Of a stretch of DNA of 64,000 nt, positions 37,523-46,251 are shown piece after piece. The notes beneath the pieces were generated by a model. The model was not told the origin of the DNA, ran no database searches, and was given only the letters and a program-made list of their open reading frames with translations. The number at the start of each line of letters is the position of its first letter. Within the stretch, counting starts at the first letter, position 1. The position numbers were made by a program, and so were the translations under genes. Source of the stretch: Polaribacter sp. BM10 (GTDB lineage Bacteria > Bacteroidota > Bacteroidia > Flavobacteriales > Flavobacteriaceae); NCBI RefSeq assembly GCF_002005425.1, contig NZ_CP019704.1, positions 1 through 64,000 on the forward strand, read 5' to 3'.

Positions 37523-38446
37523 ATGGGAAGAGGTATAAAAGACTATTTAGTCATAGGCTTAAAAGGAATGGCAATGGGTGCTGCAGATGTTGTGCCTGGT
37601 GTATCTGGAGGAACAATTGCATTTATTTCTGGAATTTATGAAGAGCTTTTAGGCTCTATTGCTAATGTGAATTTAGGCTTGTTAAAAACTTTAAAATCAG
37701 ACGGTATTAAAGCTGCCTGGAAACAAGTAAACGGCTCTTTTTTATTGGCTCTTTTTATCGGAATTTTTATAAGTATAATTTCTTTAGCCAAAACAATAAA
37801 GTGGTTGTTAGAAAATGAGCCAGTTTTATTATGGTCTTTTTTCTTCGGATTAGTTTTAGCAAGTATTATTTACATTGGTAAACAAATCACAAAATGGAAT
37901 TTTATAACCTATACAATTTTAATCATAGGTGCTTTTGTAGCATATTTTATTACAACGCTTAATCCTTTAGTTACAGAAAGTTCTTCTTTGTTATTTATGT
38001 TTTTGGCAGGTGCAATTGCAATTTGCGCAATGATTTTACCAGGTGTTTCTGGTGCGTTTATTTTAGTTTTATTAGGTGCTTATAAACCAATTTTATCTGC
38101 CGTAAATGATAGAGATATTAAAACAATAGCGGCAGTTGGTTTGGGTGCAATTGTAGGTTTGCTATCTTTTTCTAAGATTTTAAAATGGATGTTTGCAAAT
38201 TATAAAAACTACACATTAGCGGTATTAACAGGTTTTATAATTGGTTCTTTAAACAAGATTTGGCCTTGGAAAGAAACAATAACTACACGTATAAATTCTC
38301 ACGGAATAGAAGTGCCATTAAAACAAGTTAGTATTTCTCCGAATTCTTTTGATGGAGATCCGAAGTTATTAATGGCAGTTGTTTTAGCAGTAGTTGGTTT
38401 TGTACTTATTTTATTAATGGAAAAATTAGCGGTTAAAAAAGCATAA
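37523..38446 (+). CDS. DUF368 membrane protein (undecaprenyl-phosphate translocase family), copy 1
   Basis: 307 residues with about eight membrane helices. The DUF368 signatures occur twice as an internal repeat: GMAMGAADVVPGVSGGTIAF (about 15-34) and ICAMILPGVSGAFILVLLGAY (about 172). DUF368 proteins (PopT) recycle undecaprenyl phosphate across the inner membrane, as reported for other bacteria. The stop and the next start overlap (TAATG), so it is translationally coupled to a second DUF368 gene. Confidence 0.9.
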   Translation: MGRGIKDYLVIGLKGMAMGAADVVPGVSGGTIAFISGIYEELLGSIANVNLGLLKTLKSDGIKAAWKQVNGSFLLALFIGIFISIISLAKTIKWLLENEPVLLWSFFFGLVLASIIYIGKQITKWNFITYTILIIGAFVAYFITTLNPLVTESSSLLFMFLAGAIAICAMILPGVSGAFILVLLGAYKPILSAVNDRDIKTIAAVGLGAIVGLLSFSKILKWMFANYKNYTLAVLTGFIIGSLNKIWPWKETITTRINSHGIEVPLKQVSISPNSFDGDPKLLMAVVLAVVGFVLILLMEKLAVKKA

Positions 38447-39453
38447 TGCAAGTCGAAAGAACTTTCTTACAAAAGTTGTACCTTTTTTTAAAAGGTTTGG
38501 CAATGGGTGCTGCAAATAAAGTACCTGGTGTTTCTGGAGGAACAGTTTCTTTTGTGTTTGGGTTTTATGAAGAGTTAATTCAGTCTTTTAGAAAAGTAAA
38601 CATTACAGCATTTAAATTGTTAATTAGCGGTAGGTTTTCGAGTTTTTATACATACGTCAATGGTCAGTTTTTATTACTGATAATGGGTGGAAGTATTTTT
38701 AGCTACTTTAGTATTTCATTGGTTTTAGATTATTTTTTAGAGCATTACGAGCTTTATGTTTGGAGCTGGTTTTTCGGAATGATAATTGGTTCTATTTATT
38801 ATATAGGTAAAGACTTTGGAGAATGGAATCGTAAAAATATTATTTCTTTAATAATTGGTGCAAGTATAGGTTTAGGGATAAGTTTTTTAAAACCAGCAGG
38901 AGAAAATGACAATTTATGGTTTGTTTTTTTCTGTGGAATTGTTGGTGTTTCTGGTATGACTTTACCCGGACTTTCGGGCTCTTTCATCTTAATTTTAATG
39001 GGTAATTACGTTTTACTTTTAGTAGATGCGGTAAACGAATTATTCTTTGTAGTTACCAATTTACTAATAGGTAATTTTGATGTTTTATCTGATCCAGAAA
39101 AAATAAGATACTTAAAAATAATATCAGTTTTTACTGCAGGTTCTGCTTTTGGATTGGTTTCTATTAGTCATGTTTTAGGATATGTTTTAAAAAGATATAA
39201 TGCAATAGTTACTGCTGTTATAATAGGTTTTATAACGGGGTCTTTGGGTATTGTTTGGCCTTTTAAAAATGCTGTTTATTTAGCTGTTGATAATAAGTAT
39301 TTATTAGATAATAAAGGAAATAGAATCGTAGAAAACTACACTAGATTTATGCCAGATTTTTCTTCATCAGAAACATGGTTCGCTATATTTTATATTATTT
39401 TAGGTATTGCATTAATTTTAATAATCGATTTTTATGGAAAAACAAAAAAATAA
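38446..39453 (+). CDS. DUF368 membrane protein, copy 2
   Basis: 335 residues with the same double signature (GLAMGAANKVPGVSGGTVSF about 17-36; SGMTLPGLSGSFILILMGNY about 167). It is clearly a paralogue of the preceding gene but diverged (Asn-Lys in place of Asp-Val; different loops). The two may form a heterodimer or handle different lipid carriers (inference). Its end overlaps aroE by 20 nt. Confidence 0.9.
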   Translation: MQVERTFLQKLYLFLKGLAMGAANKVPGVSGGTVSFVFGFYEELIQSFRKVNITAFKLLISGRFSSFYTYVNGQFLLLIMGGSIFSYFSISLVLDYFLEHYELYVWSWFFGMIIGSIYYIGKDFGEWNRKNIISLIIGASIGLGISFLKPAGENDNLWFVFFCGIVGVSGMTLPGLSGSFILILMGNYVLLLVDAVNELFFVVTNLLIGNFDVLSDPEKIRYLKIISVFTAGSAFGLVSISHVLGYVLKRYNAIVTAVIIGFITGSLGIVWPFKNAVYLAVDNKYLLDNKGNRIVENYTRFMPDFSSSETWFAIFYIILGIALILIIDFYGKTKK

Positions 39454-40192
39454 AGTTTTTGGTCTTTTAGGTAAAGATATTTCTTACTCTTTTTCTAGAG
39501 GTTATTTTGCTGATAAATTTAAAAAATTAGGTTTGTCTACTTATAATTATAAAAATTTTGATCTTCAAGATATAAAAGAACTGCCAGCAGTTATTAAAAA
39601 TGAAGAATTTGTAAGAGGTATAAATGTTACAATTCCGTATAAAGAAGAAGTAATTAAATATTTAGACAAGTTAGACAAAACAGCAGAAGAAATAGGGGCA
39701 GTTAATACAATTAAATTTACCAAAAGAGGAAATTTAAAAGGTTATAACACAGATGTTGTTGGTTTTGAAAAATCAATTAAGCCTTTTCTTAAAAAGCACC
39801 ATACCAAATCTTTAATTTTAGGAACTGGTGGTGCATCAAAAGCAATTGCCTATGCTTTAAAGAAAAATGATATTAAATTTAAATTCGTTTCTAGAAATCC
39901 TTCAGGAAAAAAAGAAGTTTCATACAGTGATTTATCCGAAGAAATAATAAAAGATTTTACGGTAATAATTAATTGTACACCACTAGGTACTTCGCCAAAT
40001 ACTCATTTATGTCCAAATATTCCGTATCAATATTTAACTGAAAAGCACTTGTTATTCGATTTAATTTATAATCCAGAAATATCTAGTTTTTTAGCAAAAG
40101 GAAAAGAGAAAGGTGCGGCAATTAAAAATGGTTATGAAATGCTAGAATTGCAAGCAGAAGAATCTTGGCGCATCTGGAACGAAAACAAATAG
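39434..40192 (+). CDS. aroE: Shikimate dehydrogenase
   Basis: 252 residues. It reduces 3-dehydroshikimate with NADPH in aromatic amino-acid synthesis. The substrate-binding N-terminus FGLLGKDISYSFSRGYF, catalytic Lys in NVTIPYKEEVI (about 67), AVNTIKF, the nucleotide-binding GTGGASKAIAYAL and the C-terminal motif GYEMLELQAEESWRIW are present. It overlaps the upstream DUF368 gene by 20 nt, so it is last in a three-gene operon. Confidence 0.95.
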   Translation: MEKQKNKVFGLLGKDISYSFSRGYFADKFKKLGLSTYNYKNFDLQDIKELPAVIKNEEFVRGINVTIPYKEEVIKYLDKLDKTAEEIGAVNTIKFTKRGNLKGYNTDVVGFEKSIKPFLKKHHTKSLILGTGGASKAIAYALKKNDIKFKFVSRNPSGKKEVSYSDLSEEIIKDFTVIINCTPLGTSPNTHLCPNIPYQYLTEKHLLFDLIYNPEISSFLAKGKEKGAAIKNGYEMLELQAEESWRIWNENK

Positions 40193-40210
40193 TATATTTT
40201 AACAGAACAT

Positions 40211-40242
40211 TTTGTATAACTAGTAAGTTGTACTTATATTTA
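40211..40242 (+). promoter_or_regulatory. Candidate promoter of the DUF349 gene
   Basis: TTTG (40211-40214), a 20-bp spacer, then TATATTTA (40235-40242; consensus TAnnTTTG with one mismatch). The spacing fits the Bacteroidetes -33/-7 arrangement. The start codon is 48 nt downstream. Confidence 0.45.
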
Positions 40243-40290
40243 TAAACTATAATAATAGTGTATTATTAAACGAACTTAAACATTGTAGAT

Positions 40291-42174
40291 ATGTTAGATA
40301 ACAATAATGATAACGAGGATAAAAAAGTAGAAGTAGTTAATGAGACTTCTAATCTAGAACAAAAAAATACAGAGGCTTCATCAGCAGAAGATGATGCGAT
40401 TTTAAAAGCTGTAGAAGAAGTAGAGAATTCTGTAGCAGAAAAAGCAGAAGATTCAGAAGAATCTGTAGTTAAAGAAGAAAAAGATTATACGATTCTTTCT
40501 TTAGAAGAACTTGTTAAAGAGTTACAAGATACATTATCTAACAATGCTGTAAATAAAATTAAAAACGAAGTTGAAAATATTAAAACAGCTTTTAATGCAA
40601 AATTTGGAGCATTATTAGCAGATAAGAAGAAAGCTTTTTTAGATGAAGGTGGTGATTCTATCGATTTTCAATTTTCGAGTCCTGTAAAAGGAGAGTATAA
40701 TAGCTTATTGTCTGAATATAAAAAGCAAAGAGACGCACATTATAATGCTTTAGAAAAGCAAATGAATGCTAATTTAGCTAAAAGAGAAGAGGTTATTGAG
40801 GGTTTAAAAAATCTTATCGAAAATGCCGACTCTAAAACTATGTATAACGAGTTTAGAGCTTTGCAAGACACTTGGCGTTCTATTGGACCAGTTTCTAAAA
40901 ATAGATACAACGACACTTGGAAAACATACCATCATCATGTAGAGCGTTTTTATGATTTATTACATTTAAGTAATGATTTTAGAGATTTAGATTTTAAAAA
41001 TAATTTAGAAGAAAAATTAAAAATAGTAGCTAAGGCAGAAGAATTAGCTAATTCTAATGATGTTAATACAGCTTTTAAAGAGTTGCAAGAGCTTCATAAA
41101 ATATGGAAAGAAGACATTGGGCCTGTTGCAAAAGAAGTGAGAGAAGAGGTTTGGCAAAAATTTAGTGCTGCAACTAAAAAAATTCACGATAAACGTCATG
41201 AATACTTTCGTGATATGAAATCGAAATACCAAGAAATTATTAATCAGAAATTATTAGTAATAGAAAGGTTAGACGCATATGATACTTCTGGTAATAAAAC
41301 CCATAAAGATTGGCAAAACAGTATTAATGATATAGAAAAGTTAAGACAAGAGTATTTTAATGCTGGTAAATTACCGTATGCTAAGAGCGAAGAAGTTTGG
41401 CAAAAGTTTAAAGCAGCTACAAAAAAATTTAATAGCTCTAAAAATCAATTCTATAAAGAAGAAAAGAAAGAACAACAAGATAATTTAAAGAAAAAATTAG
41501 CTTTAATCGAAGTTGCAGAATCTTTAAAAGATAGTGAAGATTGGGCAGTGGCAACAGATACTTTAAAGAAAATTCAGTCTGATTGGAAAAAAATAGGTCA
41601 CGTACCTAGAAAGTTTTCTGATGATATTTGGAATAAGTTTAAAACAGCTTGTAATACATATTTTGATAGATTACATAAGCATAAAAATTCTGTGAGTGAA
41701 GAGCAACAAGAAGTTGTAAACGCTAAAAAAGAATTTTTAGAGTCTTTAAAAGAAGACAAAGAACATACTAAAGAAAGTGTTTTAGATGCTATACAAGCTT
41801 GGAAAGATTTAGGTGCTTTACCAAGAAATGTAAGACATTTAGAAGGTAAGTTTAACAAGCAAATAGATAAATTATTAGAGAGTTTATCTTTAGATAAAAA
41901 AGAAGTAGCTATGTTAAAATTTACAAATGTTGTAGATGGTTTTATGGCTAATAATGACTTTAGAAAATTAGATTCTGAACAATTGTTTGTTAGAAAAAAG
42001 ATTGATGAAGTAGTAAGAGAAATGCAGCAACTAGAAAATAATTTAGGATTCTTTTCGAATGCGAAAGATGATAATCCTTTAGTAATAAATGTAAAAAATA
42101 GAATAGAAGAGTTTAAAGAAGACTTGGCTATCTGGAAAGAAAAATTAAATTACATTAAAAAGCTAGATTACTAG
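40291..42174 (+). CDS. DUF349 repeat protein
   Basis: 627 residues. An acidic low-complexity N-terminus (about 1-65, rich in Glu) is followed by about five DUF349 helical repeats, each with a Trp and IG/LG turn (WRSIGPVSKNRYNDTWKTYH; WKEDIGPVAKEVREEVWQKF; WKKIGHVPRKFSDDIWNKFK; WKDLGALPRNV). The protein is highly charged and probably a long coiled-coil-like cytoplasmic scaffold. No enzymatic motif is visible, and the function of the family is unknown. It has its own promoter and a terminator after it. Confidence 0.88.
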   Translation: MLDNNNDNEDKKVEVVNETSNLEQKNTEASSAEDDAILKAVEEVENSVAEKAEDSEESVVKEEKDYTILSLEELVKELQDTLSNNAVNKIKNEVENIKTAFNAKFGALLADKKKAFLDEGGDSIDFQFSSPVKGEYNSLLSEYKKQRDAHYNALEKQMNANLAKREEVIEGLKNLIENADSKTMYNEFRALQDTWRSIGPVSKNRYNDTWKTYHHHVERFYDLLHLSNDFRDLDFKNNLEEKLKIVAKAEELANSNDVNTAFKELQELHKIWKEDIGPVAKEVREEVWQKFSAATKKIHDKRHEYFRDMKSKYQEIINQKLLVIERLDAYDTSGNKTHKDWQNSINDIEKLRQEYFNAGKLPYAKSEEVWQKFKAATKKFNSSKNQFYKEEKKEQQDNLKKKLALIEVAESLKDSEDWAVATDTLKKIQSDWKKIGHVPRKFSDDIWNKFKTACNTYFDRLHKHKNSVSEEQQEVVNAKKEFLESLKEDKEHTKESVLDAIQAWKDLGALPRNVRHLEGKFNKQIDKLLESLSLDKKEVAMLKFTNVVDGFMANNDFRKLDSEQLFVRKKIDEVVREMQQLENNLGFFSNAKDDNPLVINVKNRIEEFKEDLAIWKEKLNYIKKLDY

Positions 42175-42194
42175 TATAATGTATTCTGTAAAAT

Positions 42195-42227
42195 AAAAAA
42201 ACTCGAAGCTTAGCTTCGAGTTTTTTT
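42195..42227. terminator. Bidirectional terminator between DUF349 and zinc-ribbon-like genes
   Basis: ACTCGAAGC (42201-42209) pairs with GCTTCGAGT (42213-42221), flanked by six A on the left and seven T on the right, serving both converging genes. Confidence 0.9.
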
Positions 42228-42245
42228 ATGATATTAATTTGATGA

Positions 42246-43019
42246 TTAAGAAAATAATTTATCCATTTTCTCTTTCTCTTCGTTTGCTAATGCAGCATCA
42301 ACTAAGATACGTCCACTATGCTCATCAATTGTAATTTTCTTTCTGTTTGCAATTTCTAATTGCACTTGTGGTGGTATTGTAAAGTAAGAACCTCCAGAAG
42401 CACCTCTTTCGATAGCTACAACTGCTAAACCATTTTTTACTTTATTTCTAATTCTTGTGTAAGCAGAAAATAAGTGCGCGTCTAAAGATTTAGAAAACTC
42501 TTCAGATTTTTCACCTAAAAGTTTTTCTTCTTTCTCAGTTTCTTTTAAGATAGCATCTAATTCTGCTTTTTTATGGCTTAAGTGCTTTTCTTGTTTTGCT
42601 AACTTTTCTTTAGTAGCGTCGATTACTTCATTTTTCTGAGCAATTTTAGCTTTATATTCGTTAATTCTTTTTTCTGCTAATTGAATTTCTAAATCTTGAA
42701 ACTCAATTTCTTTAGATAAAGAATCAAACTCTCTGTTATTTCTAACATTTTTTTGCTGCTCTTCATATTTAGACATCAATGCTTTAGAATCTTCTATAGC
42801 TTGTTTCTTGTTGTTGATTTCTGTTTCTAAATTAGAAGCATCTTCTGCTAAGTTAGAAATACGCTTATTCAATCCGGCAACTTCATCTTCTAAATCTTCA
42901 ACTTCTAGAGGTAGTTCACCTCTTACGTTTCTAATTTCGTCAATTCTAGAGTCTATTAATTGTAAGTCATACAATGCTCTTAATTTTTGCTCTACTGAAA
43001 TTTCTTTCTTCTTTGCCAT
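42246..43019 (-). CDS. Coiled-coil protein of the C4-type zinc-ribbon (DUF164) family, zinc ligands lost
   Basis: 257 residues. A long coiled coil (about 30-180; heptads of Glu/Lys/Leu) is followed by the family's C-terminal ribbon region, GSYFTIPPQVQLEIANRKK then DEHSGRILVD. In relatives four cysteines surround the conserved IPPQ and GRIL segments; here the positions hold Ser, Ser, Asp and Ser, so zinc binding is unlikely. H. pylori HP0958 is a characterised relative (flagellar/RpoN-linked), but no such role can be inferred here. It lies 2 nt after the Nif3 gene, as in many Bacteroidetes. Confidence 0.85.
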   Translation of the reverse strand: MAKKKEISVEQKLRALYDLQLIDSRIDEIRNVRGELPLEVEDLEDEVAGLNKRISNLAEDASNLETEINNKKQAIEDSKALMSKYEEQQKNVRNNREFDSLSKEIEFQDLEIQLAEKRINEYKAKIAQKNEVIDATKEKLAKQEKHLSHKKAELDAILKETEKEEKLLGEKSEEFSKSLDAHLFSAYTRIRNKVKNGLAVVAIERGASGGSYFTIPPQVQLEIANRKKITIDEHSGRILVDAALANEEKEKMDKLFS

Positions 43020-43021
43020 GT

Positions 43022-44116
43022 TTATATGTAATAAATTGGATTTGTACTTTTTTCTGATAAAACGATTGCAAAATTACTAAATTTTTTCGTAAGATAGTCA
43101 ACCAAAAGGTTTTTTGTAAACTGTTCGCTCTCATAATGACCAATATCTGCCAATAAAATGCTTTTTTCAGCTTTAAAAAACTCATGATATTTAAAATCTG
43201 CACTTACATAAGCATCTGCACCAGCTCTTTTCGCATTAGAAATAGCAAAACTACCCGATCCGCCTAGTACTGCAACTGTTTTTATTTTTTTATGAATCAA
43301 TTCAGAATGTCTAACACATGCTGTTTTCATTTTATCCTTTAAATATACTAAAAATTCTTTTTCATCCATAGCGATTGGTAATTCGCCAATCATTCCCATT
43401 CCTATGTTTTGATGTGTATTTTCTAAAGTAATTATTTCATAAGCAACTTCTTCATACGGATGCTTATTTTTTAAAGTATTTAAAATAGCATATTCATTTT
43501 TACTTTCAAAAAGAATACTTATTTGAGTTTCGTTTTCAGAATGTCTTTTACCTTTTTCTCCAAGAACAGGATTTGAGTTTTCATTGCCCATAAAAGTTCC
43601 GATACCGTTTACGCTAAAAGAACATTCGCTATAATTACCAATATTTCCAGCGCCGGCATCAAAAAGATGGTTTTGTAATTCTTTTGCATCTTTAACAGGT
43701 ACAAAAGTTGTTAGTTTTTTTATAATTCCTTTTTTCGGAATTAATATTTTCTGATTTTCTAATCCTAAAACTTCGCACATTTTTGCAGACACTCCGTTAT
43801 TAGAATTATCAAGAGCTGTATGAGTTGCATAAATTGCGATATCATTTTTTATCGCTTTTAAAACAACTTTTTCTACGTAAGAATTCCCATTTATTTTTTT
43901 TAAGCCACCAAAAATTATAGGATGAAAACTAATAATTAAATTACAGTTCTTAGCAATTGCTTCGTCTACAGTGTCTTCTAAAGTATCTAAGGTAATTAAA
44001 ACACCGCTTACTTCTGTATTGTAATTGCCAACAAGTAAGCCAACATTATCAAAATCTTCAGCATAATTTAAAGGAGCCAATTCTTCTAAATAATTTGTTA
44101 CTTCTTTTATCTTCAT
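43022..44116 (-). CDS. Nif3-like dinuclear metal-centre protein
   Basis: 364 residues, the long form with a middle CutA-like insertion (about 125-235). Metal ligands are visible at LIISFHPIIFGG, ATHTALDNSNNGVS and the C-terminal DIGHYESEQF. The family is annotated as GTP cyclohydrolase I type 2 homologue, but the true substrate is uncertain. It is followed after 2 nt by the coiled-coil protein gene and diverges from lpxK with a 53-bp gap. Confidence 0.92.
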   Translation of the reverse strand: MKIKEVTNYLEELAPLNYAEDFDNVGLLVGNYNTEVSGVLITLDTLEDTVDEAIAKNCNLIISFHPIIFGGLKKINGNSYVEKVVLKAIKNDIAIYATHTALDNSNNGVSAKMCEVLGLENQKILIPKKGIIKKLTTFVPVKDAKELQNHLFDAGAGNIGNYSECSFSVNGIGTFMGNENSNPVLGEKGKRHSENETQISILFESKNEYAILNTLKNKHPYEEVAYEIITLENTHQNIGMGMIGELPIAMDEKEFLVYLKDKMKTACVRHSELIHKKIKTVAVLGGSGSFAISNAKRAGADAYVSADFKYHEFFKAEKSILLADIGHYESEQFTKNLLVDYLTKKFSNFAIVLSEKSTNPIYYI

Positions 44117-44169
44117 TTGGTGTTTTTTTCTAAAATCAAAGTTAACATTTTTAATGTATTTTTACCACA

Positions 44170-45192
44170 ATGAAAGTACTTAGATTTTTTCTATTTCCGT
44201 TTGCCATATTATACGATTTTGTAACAAAAATTCGAAATTTATTTTTTGATGTTGGCGTGTTTAAAGAAACAAGTTTTAAAACGCCAATAATTGTTGTTGG
44301 TAATTTAAGTGTTGGCGGTACAGGTAAAACTCCGCAGATAGAATATCTTATCAGATTACTGCAAAATCGATATAAAACAGCGGTTTTAAGTCGAGGTTAC
44401 AAAAGATTAACAAAAGGTTTTGTGTTGGTAAGAGACAATCATAAAGCAATTGATGTTGGTGATGAACCTTTGCAATACTTCAAAAAGTTTAAAGCTATTA
44501 CGGTTGCTGTTGATGCAAATAGAGTAGCAGGAGTTACAAAATTGATAAACGAACAAAATGCAGAAGTTATTCTTTTAGACGATGCTTTTCAGCACAGAAA
44601 AGTAAAAGGAAGTTTTAATATTTTGCTTACAAAGTTTAATGATTTGTTTGTAGATGATTTTTTGCTACCTACAGGAAATTTGCGTGAAAGCAAAACAGGT
44701 GGAAAGAGAGCAGATGTAATATTGGTTACAAAATGCCCAAACGATTTAGACCAACCTTCAGAAGCTAAAGTTTTAAAAAAACTTAAAAAGTTTGATAAAG
44801 AAGTTTTTTTTACTACAATTTCTTACGGAAATAAAGTTTTGGGTTCTAAAGAAATTTCTACCATAGATATTGCAAATTATGAAGTTTTACTGATAACCGG
44901 AATTGCAAACCCAAAACCTTTTTTAGAATTTTTATCAAACTTAAATGTCAATTTTAAGCATTTAGAGTTTTCAGATCATCATCATTTTAGTGAAAAAGAA
45001 ATTAATGATATTAAAACTAATTTCGATAGTTTACCAAGTAATAAACTGCTTTTAACTACCGAAAAAGATTACGTGCGTTTGCATGATAAATTAAGTGATT
45101 TATGTTATTTACCTATTGAAATATTGTTTTTAAATGATTCTGAAAATAAGTTTGATGCCTTAATAAACAGTCATTTAAAAGAAAAAGTATAA
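44170..45192 (+). CDS. lpxK: Tetraacyldisaccharide 4'-kinase
   Basis: 340 residues. It phosphorylates the lipid A precursor at the inner membrane. The P-loop is VVGNLSVGGTGKTPQIEYLI (about 44-63) and the family motif LDDAFQHRKVK (about 138) is intact, with an N-terminal membrane-associated helix. Its presence confirms a lipopolysaccharide-type outer membrane. It is the first plus-strand gene of a short run including a secreted thioredoxin. Confidence 0.95.
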   Translation: MKVLRFFLFPFAILYDFVTKIRNLFFDVGVFKETSFKTPIIVVGNLSVGGTGKTPQIEYLIRLLQNRYKTAVLSRGYKRLTKGFVLVRDNHKAIDVGDEPLQYFKKFKAITVAVDANRVAGVTKLINEQNAEVILLDDAFQHRKVKGSFNILLTKFNDLFVDDFLLPTGNLRESKTGGKRADVILVTKCPNDLDQPSEAKVLKKLKKFDKEVFFTTISYGNKVLGSKEISTIDIANYEVLLITGIANPKPFLEFLSNLNVNFKHLEFSDHHHFSEKEINDIKTNFDSLPSNKLLLTTEKDYVRLHDKLSDLCYLPIEILFLNDSENKFDALINSHLKEKV

Positions 45193-45232
45193 ATTTGGTA
45201 TCATAATTGATATTTTAAATTAAAACCTTAGA

Positions 45233-45736
45233 ATGAAAAAAATATTTTTATTACCGTTTGTAATATTATTTACAACGATATTATTTGCTCAAGAAGATAT
45301 AGACGATTTACCTTTAGAAGATGTTGTAGAAAGTAAAATAGAGCAACCATTGCCAACTGCAAATTGGGAGTCTTCTTATAAAGAGGCTTTAAATAAATCT
45401 AAAAAAGAAAAAAAACCTGTTTTAATTTATTTCACAGGTTCAGATTGGTGTGGACCATGTAAGGTTTTAGATAAAAAATTATTTCATTCAGAAAAATTTA
45501 AAAATATAGCTGACAAAGAGCTGATATTATATGAAGCTGATAATCCTAGGAATAAAGATTTGGTGGAAGCAAAAAGATTAAAAGAAACATATGATTTAAT
45601 TCGTAAATATCACGTTAAATCATATCCAACATTGGTTTTTGTAAATCACAGAGGTAGAATGATTGGTTATAAAAAAGGCTTAATTCTTACCGAATACTAT
45701 TATCCTTTTATCAATTCTGTGATAGAGAACTACTAA
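45233..45736 (+). CDS. Secreted thioredoxin-family protein
   Basis: 167 residues. Signal peptide MKKIFLLPFVILFTTILFAQ, then an acidic linker, then a thioredoxin fold with LIYFTGSDWCGPCKVLDKKL (CGPC) and cis-Pro in KSYPTLVFV. It acts in the periplasm as a reductase or isomerase of disulfides, but the partner is unknown. It lies 40 nt after lpxK on the same strand. Confidence 0.9.
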   Translation: MKKIFLLPFVILFTTILFAQEDIDDLPLEDVVESKIEQPLPTANWESSYKEALNKSKKEKKPVLIYFTGSDWCGPCKVLDKKLFHSEKFKNIADKELILYEADNPRNKDLVEAKRLKETYDLIRKYHVKSYPTLVFVNHRGRMIGYKKGLILTEYYYPFINSVIENY

Positions 45737-45782
45737 CATATCTTAACTAAATTCTTATGAATTTTGAGATTTTGAATTTATA

Positions 45783-46184
45783 ATGATTTCTTTTTTAAAG
45801 AATTTAAAGAGTAAACCAAGAGCTCTTTTTATCATTGATGGTTTTGGCGCTTTAGTTTCTGCATTCTTTATAGGTTTTGTATTGGTAAAGTTTCAACCTT
45901 TTATAGGTTTATCTAAATCTACTTTATATTTTTTAGTTGTTTTTCCAACAATTTTAATAGTTTATAACGTTTACTGTTATTTTAAAAACCCTATTAAAGT
46001 TCTAGTTTTTTTGAAGATAATAGCGTTTTTAAACTTATTTTATTGCTTCTTATCAATTGCAATAATTCTTTATAATTACAATTCAATTACGAAGTTAGGT
46101 TTGTTCTATTTTGGACTAGAAATACTGGTGTTATTATTGTTAATCCGTTTAGAGTTTTCTGTTGTCCATAAAATAAGTAATTAA
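45783..46184 (+). CDS. Four-helix membrane protein of unknown function
   Basis: 133 residues with four hydrophobic helices (about 16-36, 46-64, 71-93, 103-122) and short loops. No motif I recognise. It follows the secreted thioredoxin by 46 nt and precedes a strong terminator, so it is likely the last gene of the lpxK run. Confidence 0.7.
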   Translation: MISFLKNLKSKPRALFIIDGFGALVSAFFIGFVLVKFQPFIGLSKSTLYFLVVFPTILIVYNVYCYFKNPIKVLVFLKIIAFLNLFYCFLSIAIILYNYNSITKLGLFYFGLEILVLLLLIRLEFSVVHKISN

Positions 46185-46200
46185 ACAACGTATAAAAACA

Positions 46201-46230
46201 AAAAAACCGAAGCATATTGCTTCGGTTTTA
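46201..46230. terminator. Bidirectional terminator before the OmpA-family gene
   Basis: AAAACCGAAGC (46203-46213) and GCTTCGGTTTT (46219-46229) form an 11-bp stem with a 5-nt loop between converging genes. Confidence 0.9.
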
Positions 46231-46251
46231 ATATAGTACTAATACTATTAT

